DNA from: CBDFKK01 sp965248815
Lineage (GTDB): Bacteria > Pseudomonadota > Alphaproteobacteria > SMXP01
Length of the DNA: 64,000 bases
Reading direction: 5' to 3'
Assembly: GCA_965248815.1 (NCBI GenBank)
Contig: CBDFKK010000008.1
Location: 2,914,001 to 2,978,000 of the forward strand
Positions 35,925 to 45,142 of the stretch are shown here, piece by piece (the first letter of the stretch is position 1; each line of letters starts with the position of its first letter). Under the pieces are notes generated by a model. The model had not been told where the DNA came from. It saw only the letters and a list, made by a program, of their open reading frames with translations, and did not search any database. Made by a program: the position numbers and the translations under genes.

Positions 35925-37895
35925 ATGACTGACGCACAAACTTCTTCATCTACAGCCTATCCCAATCTTCTGTCGCCCATAGAGATGGGGCCCTTGACGT
36001 TTCGCAACCGCGTGATCATTCCCGGTCACAGCATGAGTTTGGGAACCAATGATAAGAAGGTCGGCGAACGCTATATCGGCTATTTGCGCGAACGCGCGCG
36101 GGGCGGGGCGGCCGTCGTCGGTATGGGATCGGCGCCGAACCATCCGTCCTCGGCCATGGCAATCATGTCGCCGCAACTCTGGGAAGAGGAGTGCGTCGAC
36201 GGGCTTGCTGCGGCAGCAGAGGCCGTGCATGGGGAGGGCTCATATCTTTCGCTCATTCTTTGGCATTGCGGACACAATGTTTCGCACTATGACGGCATCG
36301 TGCCCTTGGCGCCGTCACCGGTACCATCCTTTGTCACCGGCGATATTCCGAAGGAAATGACTAAGGACGATTTGCGGGACATTCGGCAGGCTTATCGTGT
36401 TGCCGCCCGGCATTGTTCAAAAGCCGGCCTCGATGTGGTCGAGGTTCAAACAGCTTCCGACTATCTCATGGGCTCATTCTTGTCGCCGCATCTCAATCGG
36501 CGCACGGACGAATATGGCGGGTCGTTGGAAAACCGCTGCCGATTTCTGATCGAAGTCCTCGAAGTTGTGCGTGAAGAGGTGGCACCGAGTACCGCGGCGA
36601 CCGTGCGCACGTCGGCCGAACATTTGCTCGATTTGGATCCGGGCGGTTATGGACTGGAAGAATCCATTCCGTCGATGAAACTTTTGGCTGACAAAGAGCT
36701 GATTGACTATGTCAGCATCATGACGGGGACAAACTGGACATTCGAAAAAATGATTTCGCCGATGCATTGGCCGCGCGCGGACGTGGCCCCCGTTGCAGCG
36801 AAATTCAAAAAGGAATTGCAAGTCCCCATCATTGTTGCGGGCCGTATCAAATCGCCGGAAGAGGCGGAACAAGTCATCGCCAAAGGGCAGGCCGATTGTG
36901 TGGCCATGGCACGCGCCTTTATTGCTGAGCCGGATTGGGTCGCCAAAGTTCAGCGCGGGGAACGCGATCGCATTCGGCCCTGCATGTCATGTAACCAGGC
37001 GTGCATAGGCTTTGCGTTTCGATCGGTACCGTCAAGTTGCATTATTAACCCCCGCGCGGGCCGTGAATTTGAACTGCCGGATGCAGAGCCGGCCGCGGCG
37101 CCGAAGCGTATTGCCATAGTGGGCGGCGGCCCCGCGGGCATGGAGGCGGCGCGCGTTGCTGTGGCGCGCGGGCATTTTGTTTCTCTTTACGAGGCGGAAG
37201 GCCGGCTCGGTGGTGCCTTTCGTTTGGCCGCGGACGCACCGCACCGCGATGATATGCGCCCGGCGTTGGCTTGGTGGGAGAGCGAGCTCGACCTCCTCGG
37301 CGTCACAATTCATTTGAATGAACGCGTGAGCGACCCGGCTGCGCTAGATGCGGACAAAGTGGTTTGGGCGACAGGCGCCAAGCCCGGCGTCACTCAGGTC
37401 TGGCGCAACCGGCCTCAGCTCTTCGATGGCATTCCAGGTGCTGGGAATTTGCCACATAGCCGCGATGTTATGGCGGGGCGCAAGACCGTTACCGGCAACG
37501 TCCTGGTTGTCGATGAAGAAAGCGGCTGGGCGTCTGTCTCGGCGGTCGAAGCCATCAATGAAATGGCGGACGTTACGTCGGTCACCGTCACGACCGATCG
37601 CGTGATTTTTGGTCTTCCCGATCTTCAGCATACGATCGAAATCAAGCAAGTCACTAGACGCCTCGCGGAAGCCGGCGTCACGGTTCACACTAATACATTA
37701 GTCGACCGGATCGAGAACGGCGTCGCGCGCACGATCGACGGTGACGATTTAGGTCCGTTTGACTCTATTGTTCTGGCGACGGGAACGGCAGCGACTGACG
37801 TACCCCAAGGCGTAGAGGCAATCGGGGATTGCGTGACACCGCGCTCTATTTGGGCTGCGGTCAGCGAAGGCCTAGAGATCGGCAGGCGGCTCTAG
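35925..37895 (+). CDS. NADH:flavin oxidoreductase, FadH (2,4-dienoyl-CoA reductase)-type with Fe-S and FAD domains
   Basis: The 656-residue protein has three parts. The TIM barrel (about 1-340) contains LSPHLNRRTDEYGGSLENR, the signature of old-yellow-enzyme-like reductases. Cys353, Cys356, Cys360 and Cys372 (CMSCNQAC then SSC) are placed to bind a 4Fe-4S cluster. From about 399, VGGGPAGMEAARVA begins a FAD/NAD(P)H domain. Full length and cofactor complement match FadH, trimethylamine dehydrogenase and enoate reductases. ATG 35925 has GAGGAGTGCC. It should reduce an activated C=C bond or demethylate/deaminate a substrate; its place after a methyltransferase is suggestive, but the reaction is not fixed. 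Confidence 0.92.
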   Translation: MTDAQTSSSTAYPNLLSPIEMGPLTFRNRVIIPGHSMSLGTNDKKVGERYIGYLRERARGGAAVVGMGSAPNHPSSAMAIMSPQLWEEECVDGLAAAAEAVHGEGSYLSLILWHCGHNVSHYDGIVPLAPSPVPSFVTGDIPKEMTKDDLRDIRQAYRVAARHCSKAGLDVVEVQTASDYLMGSFLSPHLNRRTDEYGGSLENRCRFLIEVLEVVREEVAPSTAATVRTSAEHLLDLDPGGYGLEESIPSMKLLADKELIDYVSIMTGTNWTFEKMISPMHWPRADVAPVAAKFKKELQVPIIVAGRIKSPEEAEQVIAKGQADCVAMARAFIAEPDWVAKVQRGERDRIRPCMSCNQACIGFAFRSVPSSCIINPRAGREFELPDAEPAAAPKRIAIVGGGPAGMEAARVAVARGHFVSLYEAEGRLGGAFRLAADAPHRDDMRPALAWWESELDLLGVTIHLNERVSDPAALDADKVVWATGAKPGVTQVWRNRPQLFDGIPGAGNLPHSRDVMAGRKTVTGNVLVVDEESGWASVSAVEAINEMADVTSVTVTTDRVIFGLPDLQHTIEIKQVTRRLAEAGVTVHTNTLVDRIENGVARTIDGDDLGPFDSIVLATGTAATDVPQGVEAIGDCVTPRSIWAAVSEGLEIGRRL

Positions 37896-37910
37896 TCGCC
37901 GGAAGAAGGC

Positions 37911-38750
37911 TTACTCGGCCGCGGTTTGCGGAACGACGCAAACATTGCAGTCGCCACTCAAGTCTGCCAGTTCGCCGCCGGAGACCAATTGACCGACCGC
38001 AGCAATATTGGCGGCGACGGGCTTTGGAAATGCAACGCGGCTTTGGGCAAGGCCCCGAGCCAAAACCGTTTCCGTCATTTTGTAGCCACACGTCATGGCA
38101 TCGAGCACCGGCGCGTCCGTGCGTCCGGCAACGTCCGCTTTGATCGGCACCATGCACGTGCAGCCCAACATGATGTTGTCGGCGTGATCTTCTTTCTTGG
38201 CTCTGCCGATTTCCATGAGAACCCGGTCGACAAGGGACGCTTCACGCGCGTTTAAGCGCTCGGCCGCGGCACCGGCACTCTCGACGTTGGGGACTTCATC
38301 GTTGCTAAGCACGTTGCGAACCGAAACGCATTTCGCCGACATATTGCAGCCGCGCAAACGCTCGTCATAAATAAAATTCATTTTCGCAGGCCATACCGTC
38401 ACAATCGAAAATCGCCGGCCCAATGTTCCGGCCAAATGCATGGTCGCTTCGCCAGCTCCCACGACGGGAATATCCACCGACGAACGCATTTCATCGATGC
38501 CGTAATCGCCGACCGTGTTGATAAAGAGCGCGTCGTAGCCCGCCTTCTCCGCTTCGATCGCGCAGTCGACGTAGCCCAGTTGCACGACGCCGCGATCATA
38601 GGGCGTCGTAGGAAACGCTTGCAGCCGCGGCTCGACGACTTCGGCGATGAACCCGTTGCCGACAATTTCTGCGATGAGGGACGGGGGTTCTTTTTGGCCG
38701 GTGTATGCCGAACCACTGCCGATGATTGCAATTCTCTTGGTTGCGGACAT
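37911..38750 (-). CDS. Asp/Glu racemase-superfamily protein lacking the first catalytic Cys
   Basis: The 279-residue protein resembles hydantoin racemase and maleate isomerase: GYDALFINTVGDYGIDEMR, VDIPVVGAGEA and NIMLGCTCMVP. The superfamily uses two Cys; the second (GCTCM) is present, but at the first position, normally C-x-x-D-P-G, the sequence has NTVGDYG with Thr. A single-Cys arrangement is known in arylmalonate decarboxylase, so decarboxylation or one-sided proton transfer is possible. I chose ATG 38750 with AAGGAACGG upstream. It converges on the OYE gene with a 15-bp gap and has no same-strand partner. Confidence 0.85.
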   Translation of the reverse strand: MSATKRIAIIGSGSAYTGQKEPPSLIAEIVGNGFIAEVVEPRLQAFPTTPYDRGVVQLGYVDCAIEAEKAGYDALFINTVGDYGIDEMRSSVDIPVVGAGEATMHLAGTLGRRFSIVTVWPAKMNFIYDERLRGCNMSAKCVSVRNVLSNDEVPNVESAGAAAERLNAREASLVDRVLMEIGRAKKEDHADNIMLGCTCMVPIKADVAGRTDAPVLDAMTCGYKMTETVLARGLAQSRVAFPKPVAANIAAVGQLVSGGELADLSGDCNVCVVPQTAAE

Positions 38751-38971
38751 AGTTCCGTTCCTTCCCGATGCCTCGTCGCTTATGGCCATTCTATTCGGTC
38801 CAGCAGAAAGGGGGAAGTGAACTTTGCGCTCGATGCGTTTCGTTTCTAATGGACGCCTGGGTGGACCCTCATTCGTACAGCTTTTTAGGTGATAGAAGCT
38901 CTCGCGAGACCGTGCTAAAATCTGTTCCGCCCGTGGGAAAACAAGAACAACACTGTCAAAAGAGGGAAGTG

Positions 38972-39838
38972 ATGCCGCGACCTCATATCGAATTCATTCA
39001 ATCGCAAGCCCTTCCTTGGAGTCCGACGTCCTGGGACGGGGCGTTGACCGGAACGGAAATCAAAATTTTGAGCCGGGACGAAGACAGCGGCGCCTGTACG
39101 ACCGTCATAAAGTATCCGGCCGGTTGGGAACGCGAGGCATCGGAACACTTGCCCGTTCACGAAGAACTTTTCGTGCTGGGCGGTACTCTAAAAATCAATG
39201 GAATCAACTACGACGAAATGTGTTATGCGCATTTGCCGGCGGGATATTCTCGAACATCCACGGCATCACCCGACGGTGCTGTTGTACTGACTTTTTTTTC
39301 TGGCGATGCAAATTCGGTCGATGGTTCGGCGCCATCCGGTCTGTACGATCAGAGTTTACTTATTGAGCGGGTTGACGTGCTCAACGCCAACTTTTCCCAC
39401 GATCAAACCAATCTCAATGTTGACCCCGACAGCGAACTGGGCGCTGGCGTTGCAAACTTTGGTAATCTTGTGCTTCGCACTGATCCTTACACCAAAAATC
39501 AAACTTGGGTCATATCCGCGCCGCCCCTGTGGCAGAACACGGTGATTGAAATTCATCCCGTCGTTGAAGAGATGTATTTGCTCACCGGCGAGTTGGCTGG
39601 CGATACCGGCATGATGATGCCGGGCGCCTACTTTTGGCGCCCGCCTCATATGCGCCACGGTCCGTTCGGATCAAAGACCGGTAATCTCATGCTGTTCCGC
39701 ACCGAGGGCAGTTCGTTGGAAACCGAGACGCCGGAAGGCAACGAGAGCTTTAGTTGGACGCCCGAGCATCGGCCCGTGTTGCCGCCCGAAATGCAACAGT
39801 ACGGCAAGACGCCTGGCCACGAGACGCTGTGTTATTGA
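38972..39838 (+). CDS. Bicupin protein (copy 4)
   Basis: The 288-residue protein has both barrels well formed. Barrel 1 shows HLPVHEELFVLGG, with two His and a Glu, and AHLPAGYS. Barrel 2 shows IEIHPVVEEMYLLTG and FWRPPHMRHGPFGSKTG. It is the best preserved of the three related bicupins. GAGGGAAGTG precedes ATG 38972. It is followed 48 bp later by an exported SDR-like protein. No copy of the small helical protein lies nearby, unlike the other two paralogs. Confidence 0.82.
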   Translation: MPRPHIEFIQSQALPWSPTSWDGALTGTEIKILSRDEDSGACTTVIKYPAGWEREASEHLPVHEELFVLGGTLKINGINYDEMCYAHLPAGYSRTSTASPDGAVVLTFFSGDANSVDGSAPSGLYDQSLLIERVDVLNANFSHDQTNLNVDPDSELGAGVANFGNLVLRTDPYTKNQTWVISAPPLWQNTVIEIHPVVEEMYLLTGELAGDTGMMMPGAYFWRPPHMRHGPFGSKTGNLMLFRTEGSSLETETPEGNESFSWTPEHRPVLPPEMQQYGKTPGHETLCY

Positions 39839-39886
39839 CGCTGCATTTTAGCCGTTGAAATTTTTTGATTGAGGAGACTTTGAGTC

Positions 39887-40648
39887 ATGGTGAAGAGTTG
39901 GTTGATAAGCGCTTTGGGCCTTGTGTTCGGTGTCATCGGTTTTCTCCCTGCGGCGCTGGCGGAGGGCGATGTCTTGGTTTTCGGCGGCACGAGCGGCTGC
40001 GGCCTTGAAACGGTCAAACTCTTGCGCTCCCAAGGCCGCGAGGTCACTGTTTTTGTTAGGCCGACTTCCAATCGCGAAGGCCTTGAGCCCCTCGGCGTGT
40101 CCTATGTCGTGGGAGATGCGCTGAACGCGGACGATGTCGCGGCCGCCTATGCATCAGGGACGTTTGACGTCGTGGTAAGTTCCCTGGGCGGTCGCCGGGG
40201 TCAGCCGCGTCCCGACTATATTGGCAATAAAAATATCAACGAAGCAGCCTTAGCGACGGGCGTCGCTCGTGTGATTCAAGTGAGCGCCATCGGCATCGAC
40301 AGTGCGCCGACCGAGAAACCCGACGCCTCCGATTTTATGGGCAACATATACTATGAGAAGAAGCGCGGCGAAGATCATTTGATTGAGAGCGGCCTCGACT
40401 ACACCATCATTCGTCCTGGGGGCTTGGTTGACGGCCCGTCAACGGGCAATGGACAACTGGCTCCAAGGGATTCCGAAGGCGGTTCGATCATGCGCGCGGA
40501 TGTTGCGCTCCTCGTGGTGCAAGCCATGGGCGATGATGCCACCATCGGCCAAATTTATAACGCGATCGATCTGACCGTTAAAGACGAAGGGCCCGGTGTG
40601 GAAGAAATCAATCGCCTGATGCAAGAGCAATCGGAAGGTGCGGAGTAG
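39887..40648 (+). CDS. NmrA/atypical-SDR NAD(P)-binding protein with an N-terminal signal peptide
   Basis: The 253-residue protein begins with a classical export signal, MVKSWLISALGLVFGVIG then an AALAEG cleavage context near residue 25. The mature part is an atypical short-chain dehydrogenase: VLVFGGTSGCGLETVKLL for dinucleotide binding, VIQVSAIGID, YYEKKRGEDHL (the Tyr-x-x-x-Lys-like position) and YTIIRPGGL. NAD(P)-dependent enzymes are rarely exported by Sec because the cofactor is scarce outside the cytoplasm, so either the N-terminus is a membrane anchor or the domain is a non-catalytic sensor. GAGGAG precedes the ATG at 13 bp. It follows bicupin copy 4. Confidence 0.83.
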   Translation: MVKSWLISALGLVFGVIGFLPAALAEGDVLVFGGTSGCGLETVKLLRSQGREVTVFVRPTSNREGLEPLGVSYVVGDALNADDVAAAYASGTFDVVVSSLGGRRGQPRPDYIGNKNINEAALATGVARVIQVSAIGIDSAPTEKPDASDFMGNIYYEKKRGEDHLIESGLDYTIIRPGGLVDGPSTGNGQLAPRDSEGGSIMRADVALLVVQAMGDDATIGQIYNAIDLTVKDEGPGVEEINRLMQEQSEGAE

Positions 40649-40775
40649 GGCGCACATTTGCCGCCACGACGTCGGCCTAGTGGCGCAATGTGGACTAAGC
40701 CACTCATTTGCAGCGATGGCGATTTTTTCGTCTAGCCCCGTTTCAGCGGACATCCGTCGAACAAAACGATGGCTG

Positions 40776-42665
40776 CTATTCGGTCCGAAGTTTTAAAGTA
40801 ACGGTTGTTGTCTCGTGCGCCTTGACGACAAATTCCTGTTCGGCGATGTCGCCGGCAGAACTCAAGGGCTTGACGCCATAGCGACCTGGAAGAAATTTCT
40901 TAGGTTTGCCCGGCCTCATAAATCCGTTCAAAATTTCCTGGCCGTCAAGTGCGTATACCGAGGCGCGATCAGGCTCTTTCAAATAATTATCTGATGGCGC
41001 GTAATTGACAATGATCTCGCCCAAGGGCTGCGGTGTGACAACCACTTCAACAGTCTTGTTAGTCTCCACCGTGACTTCCGGTGAATCCATAAAGCCCTTG
41101 CTGGTTTGCGGGTTGACCTTATAACGGCCCGGCTTTGCAGGGATTGGCACATTGACGTTTGCATACTGACTATTCCCGCGGTCGAGGGATTCAAGCCAAG
41201 CTCGATCAGGCTCATCCACGTAGTCAAATTCCGATGGCGCGTAAGAGATCACGACGAACCCTGCATCGATCGACACCTCAATGGTTTCGCCATCTTCTTT
41301 GATTTCGATTTAGACCGGCGTCAATGGCAGATTCTGATCCTCCGAACGCAGTTCATAAATGCCAGGGCGTACCGTGGTGGGGTTACCCGAGAATACACCG
41401 TAAACCTTTTCGCCGTCGCGCCAGAGCTCGGAGCCGCGTCTAAAAATTTCGCCATTTGGCATTTTGAAGCGAACGTAGAATTGGATCGTTGTCACGACTT
41501 CAAATAACAATTCCGTGTGTTCGCCTTCGATCAGCGTTTCGCTCACGGAGAGTTTGTTGTCGTCATTGGGCTCGGCCCGGAACTCGTAGTCGCCTGGTCT
41601 TGCAAGGGCTTCGTCGAAGGCGCGAAATCCAAAGACCTTCGTGCCGTTTTGATAGGCCGTCACGTGAGATCCGGGATGATCTTCACCATCCTCGATAAAT
41701 TTAGCTGTGACGATGGCGGGCCGAATGACCGTGACCTCAACCGTCGTTTCGCCGGGTTCTTCAACGGTGAAGGCTTGGCGGACAGGTTTATAAATTGAAT
41801 CATCTCGCAATACCGGTCCGACTTCAATTTCGTAGTCGCCTGCGCCGTCTAGGACGTTGCGCTGATGGCTGCTGACGTCGCCCACCTCTTCGCCGTCTAG
41901 AAACAATTTGCCCGCAGCGATGTAGGACCGGCCTTGATCGTCAGTGGCAATAATGCGCAGTGCATAACTTTGCTCGACTTCCATGGGCTCCGGGTCACTT
42001 AGGGGTTCTTCGATGGCAACACTGACTTCGGTCAGCGCTTCGGAGAAGCTGGCTTCAGAGTCGGCGTCGAAATATTTGCCGCCTGAAACATCGGCAATGC
42101 ACGACATGGCCACGCGCTCAAACTCAGTCAGACCAACGCCGACGACATGAACGCGAATATTCAAGTTTGAATCGCGCCATTCGCGCATCAAGCCGCACGG
42201 ATCCATATCGCAAGTTTCGATGCCGTCGCTAATTAAAAGAATGTCGCCGCGGCGGCCGTCGAGATCAATGAGCGACTCGCGCAAACTATAGGTGATTGGC
42301 GTTTTACCAGTGGGGCGGATGTCCTCAACGGCCTTGGAGATTTGAGGCTTTGCAGCTTCAGGCTCGGAAAACGGCACGACTAATTCTGAATCGCGGCAAT
42401 CGTCTTTGCGTCGATGGCCATACGCGCGAAATGCTATCTCGCGGTCGCCAAATTCACTTTCCAGGAATTTGGACAATGCGCCTCTTCCGGCTTCATATTT
42501 GCGCGACTTGTCGGCGAGCTCGCCCCACATTGAGTTGGATGAATCATAATCAATGATGAGTCTCGCCGTTTCCTCTGTGGCAGGTCCTTCTTGCGCCTGG
42601 CCCACAATAGTCGCCGTGATTGTCCCAATGATAAGCGCAAAGATCCAGGTAAGCCGTTGGTGCAT
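40776..42665 (-). pseudogene. Secreted VWA-domain protein with PEGA-like repeats, interrupted by an in-frame TAA
   Basis: ATG 42665 starts a signal peptide (MHQRLTWIFALIIGTITA then GQAQ). A von Willebrand A domain follows, with MIDAS residues DSSNSMWG, TGKTPI and ISDGIETCD. After it come repeated beta-rich modules with G-x-Y-x-x-x-P patterns. Codon 452 (41310-41312) is TAA, but the same frame continues without another stop to 40776. The continuation holds two ~75-residue repeats, each with YAPS, EPDRA and PGRY motifs. One base change (GAA or CAA to TAA) would restore a 629-residue protein. If the stop is real, a 451-residue VWA protein is made without the last two repeats. Likely an envelope or adhesion role, unrelated to the island. 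Confidence 0.8.
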
Positions 42666-43044
42666 CTCATGAATTCCCCGATATGACGGTCGGCAGGCTG
42701 CCGACCGCGTCCACCCATTGCGGTTGATTGTCTCCGACGGTTGATGACGGGTCAATCAAGTTGCCCACAATCAATCGAATTCTATTCTTATGTAAACCCC
42801 ACTGCTGGCAACGACATCGCAATCTGTTTGAATATTCTCCGTGCAGTTTTTGGATCCGTCAATTCTTGCGTGTATTGAGTTTGATCTCTTTCAGCATGGC
42901 GTTACAGTCGGTTTGCGTGGGCCGCTTTCTTTTAGGGTGATCCGAGCCGGCTTTTAAACCGGCACATCCGCCTTCGCCGTATGTTTATCGGCTTCTCAGC
43001 GATGGCCCAATATTAGCAGCTGCATTTGTTGTGATCGTCGATTC
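42666..43044. other. 379-bp intergenic region without a convincing gene
   Basis: This lies between the VWA gene and the NamZ-like gene, both on the minus strand. I see only weak half-sites resembling the island operator (ATTGTC at 42727, CCACAAT at 42765), short frames without family resemblance, and no strong terminator. It probably holds the VWA promoter. Confidence 0.4.
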
Positions 43045-44247
43045 TCAGTAGCGCAAGTGGGCCTGTCGCTCACTCAGCCAGGCCTGTTCATCCGCTGATG
43101 TGAGCGCATCCAGATCCTCGGGCGTTGCGGCCGCGTCGTCGACCCATTCGCGCAGCAATGGGCCGCCATTGATGACATCAATCGCAAGCGTGCCGTGCTC
43201 GTATTCGTAATCGAAATCGCGCCACAAGGGATAGTCCGGAGACATAAGGCGAAGAGCTTTGAAGGCGAGCGCCTGAAGCCGCCATGGCTTGAACGCTTGG
43301 TGATCGTAGCTGGGATCTTCCACGTGAATCTGCACGCCGTTGCAAAGCTTGCCTACGTGTTTGTGAAACGTGGGTTCGAACCAGCACTCGCGCAGGCGGC
43401 AGCCCTGCAACCATTGCGGCGCGAGGGCGTGCATGTCGCTGATGACGGATTTTGCATCCATGTCGGGAGCGCCGAACAACTCAAGCGGCCGCGTGGTCCC
43501 GCGGCCCTCGGACAGCGTCGTGCCTTCCAGCATCACCGTGCCTGTAAAGGCGCGCGCCATCGATAAGTTCGGCGCGTTGGGACTGGGATTGATCCACGCG
43601 CGCTCGCCAAGGGGCCAGCCGAATCCTGGCGCAGCATCGGGTTGCCAACCTTGCATCTCGATGATGCGATATTCGACATCGAGCTTGTGCGTCTTGATAA
43701 ACCATAAGCCTAATTCGCCGAGCGTCAGCCCGTAACGCATCGGCAAGGGCCCGGAACCGACGAAGCTTTCCCAGCCGGCTCTGAGCTTTAGGCCTTCGAC
43801 CGGCCGTCCAACAGGATTGGGACGGTCCAACAGCCATACAGCTTTGCCGTGTTTCGTCGCTGCTTCCAACATGTAGAGCAGTGTCGTGATGTACGTATAG
43901 ATGCGGCAGCCCAATTCTTGGAGATCGACGAGGACGACATCGAATGTGTCCATCATCGCGTCGGTCGGACGGCGCACCTCTCCATACAGGCTGAAGATAG
44001 GGATGCCATGTACCGGATCGTTGAAATCCGCTGTTTCGATCATATTGTCTTGCACGTCGCCGCGCAGGCCATGTTGCGGACCGAATGCGGCCGTGACGTT
44101 GATGTCGGCGCATGCCGCTAACGCATCAAGCGAATGCGTTAGGTCTTGGGTGACTGAGGCCGGATGCGCGAGTAGGGCCGCGCGCTTGCCTTTGAGGGGC
44201 GCCCGCAATTCACGTTCGGCGAGAATTCGGTCGATGCCAAATTTCAT
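43045..44247 (-). CDS. DUF1343 / exo-beta-N-acetylmuramidase NamZ-like protein
   Basis: The 400-residue protein has the hallmarks of DUF1343: AHPASVT near residue 30, FGPQHGLRGDVQDN, FSLYGEVRRPT, DLQELGCRIYTYITTL, and LDRPNPVGRPVEG. The family includes NamZ, which releases N-acetylmuramic acid from peptidoglycan fragments. I chose ATG 44247 (GGAG upstream); an extension to 44412 overlaps the DOMON-like gene. No signal peptide is visible at this start, so it would act in the cytoplasm on recycled muropeptides unless the start is further upstream. It lies 19 bp after the DOMON-like gene, probably cotranscribed. Confidence 0.87.
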   Translation of the reverse strand: MKFGIDRILAERELRAPLKGKRAALLAHPASVTQDLTHSLDALAACADINVTAAFGPQHGLRGDVQDNMIETADFNDPVHGIPIFSLYGEVRRPTDAMMDTFDVVLVDLQELGCRIYTYITTLLYMLEAATKHGKAVWLLDRPNPVGRPVEGLKLRAGWESFVGSGPLPMRYGLTLGELGLWFIKTHKLDVEYRIIEMQGWQPDAAPGFGWPLGERAWINPSPNAPNLSMARAFTGTVMLEGTTLSEGRGTTRPLELFGAPDMDAKSVISDMHALAPQWLQGCRLRECWFEPTFHKHVGKLCNGVQIHVEDPSYDHQAFKPWRLQALAFKALRLMSPDYPLWRDFDYEYEHGTLAIDVINGGPLLREWVDDAAATPEDLDALTSADEQAWLSERQAHLRY

Positions 44248-44266
44248 GGTCGCTCCGGCCACATTT

Positions 44267-44815
44267 TCATGTCGTCGCGCCAATCTTATGCACAAATCCT
44301 TCTGAAGTATGAAAGTCTGGCTTGCCCCGTGGATGGGCCAGCGCCCAATAGGACTTTTGGCCGCTGGTTTCTTCAATAATTGCGGAGACGCCGAGACACC
44401 AATCTGCGTCATCGGGCAAGTTTGGCAATCGATCGAGTTCCAGCGAGGCCTTCAAGTTGTAAGTCTCTTCAGTCGCGAACGCTTCGACGCGCGGCTCGCT
44501 GATCTCGCTCACAATACTCATTCCGGCTCGATAGTCATCAAATTGATAAGCCGCCCATTCAAGTGACGGCGAAAAATTAAATTCGTAGTACGCAGTGCCC
44601 GGTGAAGCACGAACGAAAGCCTCAAAGCAGGTATGATGCCAAAGCTCGTCACCGCGGCCGGCAGCAGCTGGCGGCGGCACGAGCAAATGACTCATCTTGC
44701 CGGTCACGACATAGCACAGATCCAAATTGCCTGGACTTGGACGGGTGATCTGCACATCGATTTTTGTCGCTGCGGTGCAGCTCGAGTCAGGATGAAGCTG
44801 TAACGTCAGGCGCAT
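44267..44815 (-). CDS. DOMON-like domain-containing protein
   Basis: The 182-residue protein has a predicted beta-sandwich with ELWHHTCFEAFVRAS and YYEFNFSPSLEWAAYQFDDYR, the conserved centre of small CBM9/DOMON-like proteins of Alphaproteobacteria. It has no signal peptide. ATG 44815 lacks a strong ribosome site. It is coupled to the NamZ-like gene, an adjacency I recall from other alphaproteobacterial genomes, suggesting a role in sugar or cell-wall fragment handling. Confidence 0.8.
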   Translation of the reverse strand: MRLTLQLHPDSSCTAATKIDVQITRPSPGNLDLCYVVTGKMSHLLVPPPAAAGRGDELWHHTCFEAFVRASPGTAYYEFNFSPSLEWAAYQFDDYRAGMSIVSEISEPRVEAFATEETYNLKASLELDRLPNLPDDADWCLGVSAIIEETSGQKSYWALAHPRGKPDFHTSEGFVHKIGATT

Positions 44816-45142
44816 GGCGGCATTGTAGCTGCGAAGACCCTAAGCATCACCTACTATCATCACAGCGCCCTCAGGGGTTCGGCATATAGGCCCCCGGACT
44901 AAACCGTTTCATTTGTCCTTCGTCCGCTTTGTGTTGCAGCGATCGGTCGAATCCACAGAGTTAGGCGGCCAAAGTCTTATATGTACTCTAGTTTTCTAAG
45001 GTTGCAATTTGATCCTTGGCGGACAACTCCAAGCAGAGGCGTTCGATTTGCTTAGGTATTGTCAACTATTAATCTATGCTTCACGACTGCTTAAAGAATT
45101 TCTCATAGAAGTGAATGCAATACTCGATTGGGGGTAAGGATC
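44816..45142. other. Intergenic region with a degenerate operator-like dyad
   Basis: This 327-bp divergent gap lies before the MCP gene. ATTGTCAACTAT at 45058-45069 matches the left arm and centre of the island dyad, with two mismatches in the right arm. It is 74 bp upstream of the MCP start. No gene or RNA is recognised. Confidence 0.35.
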
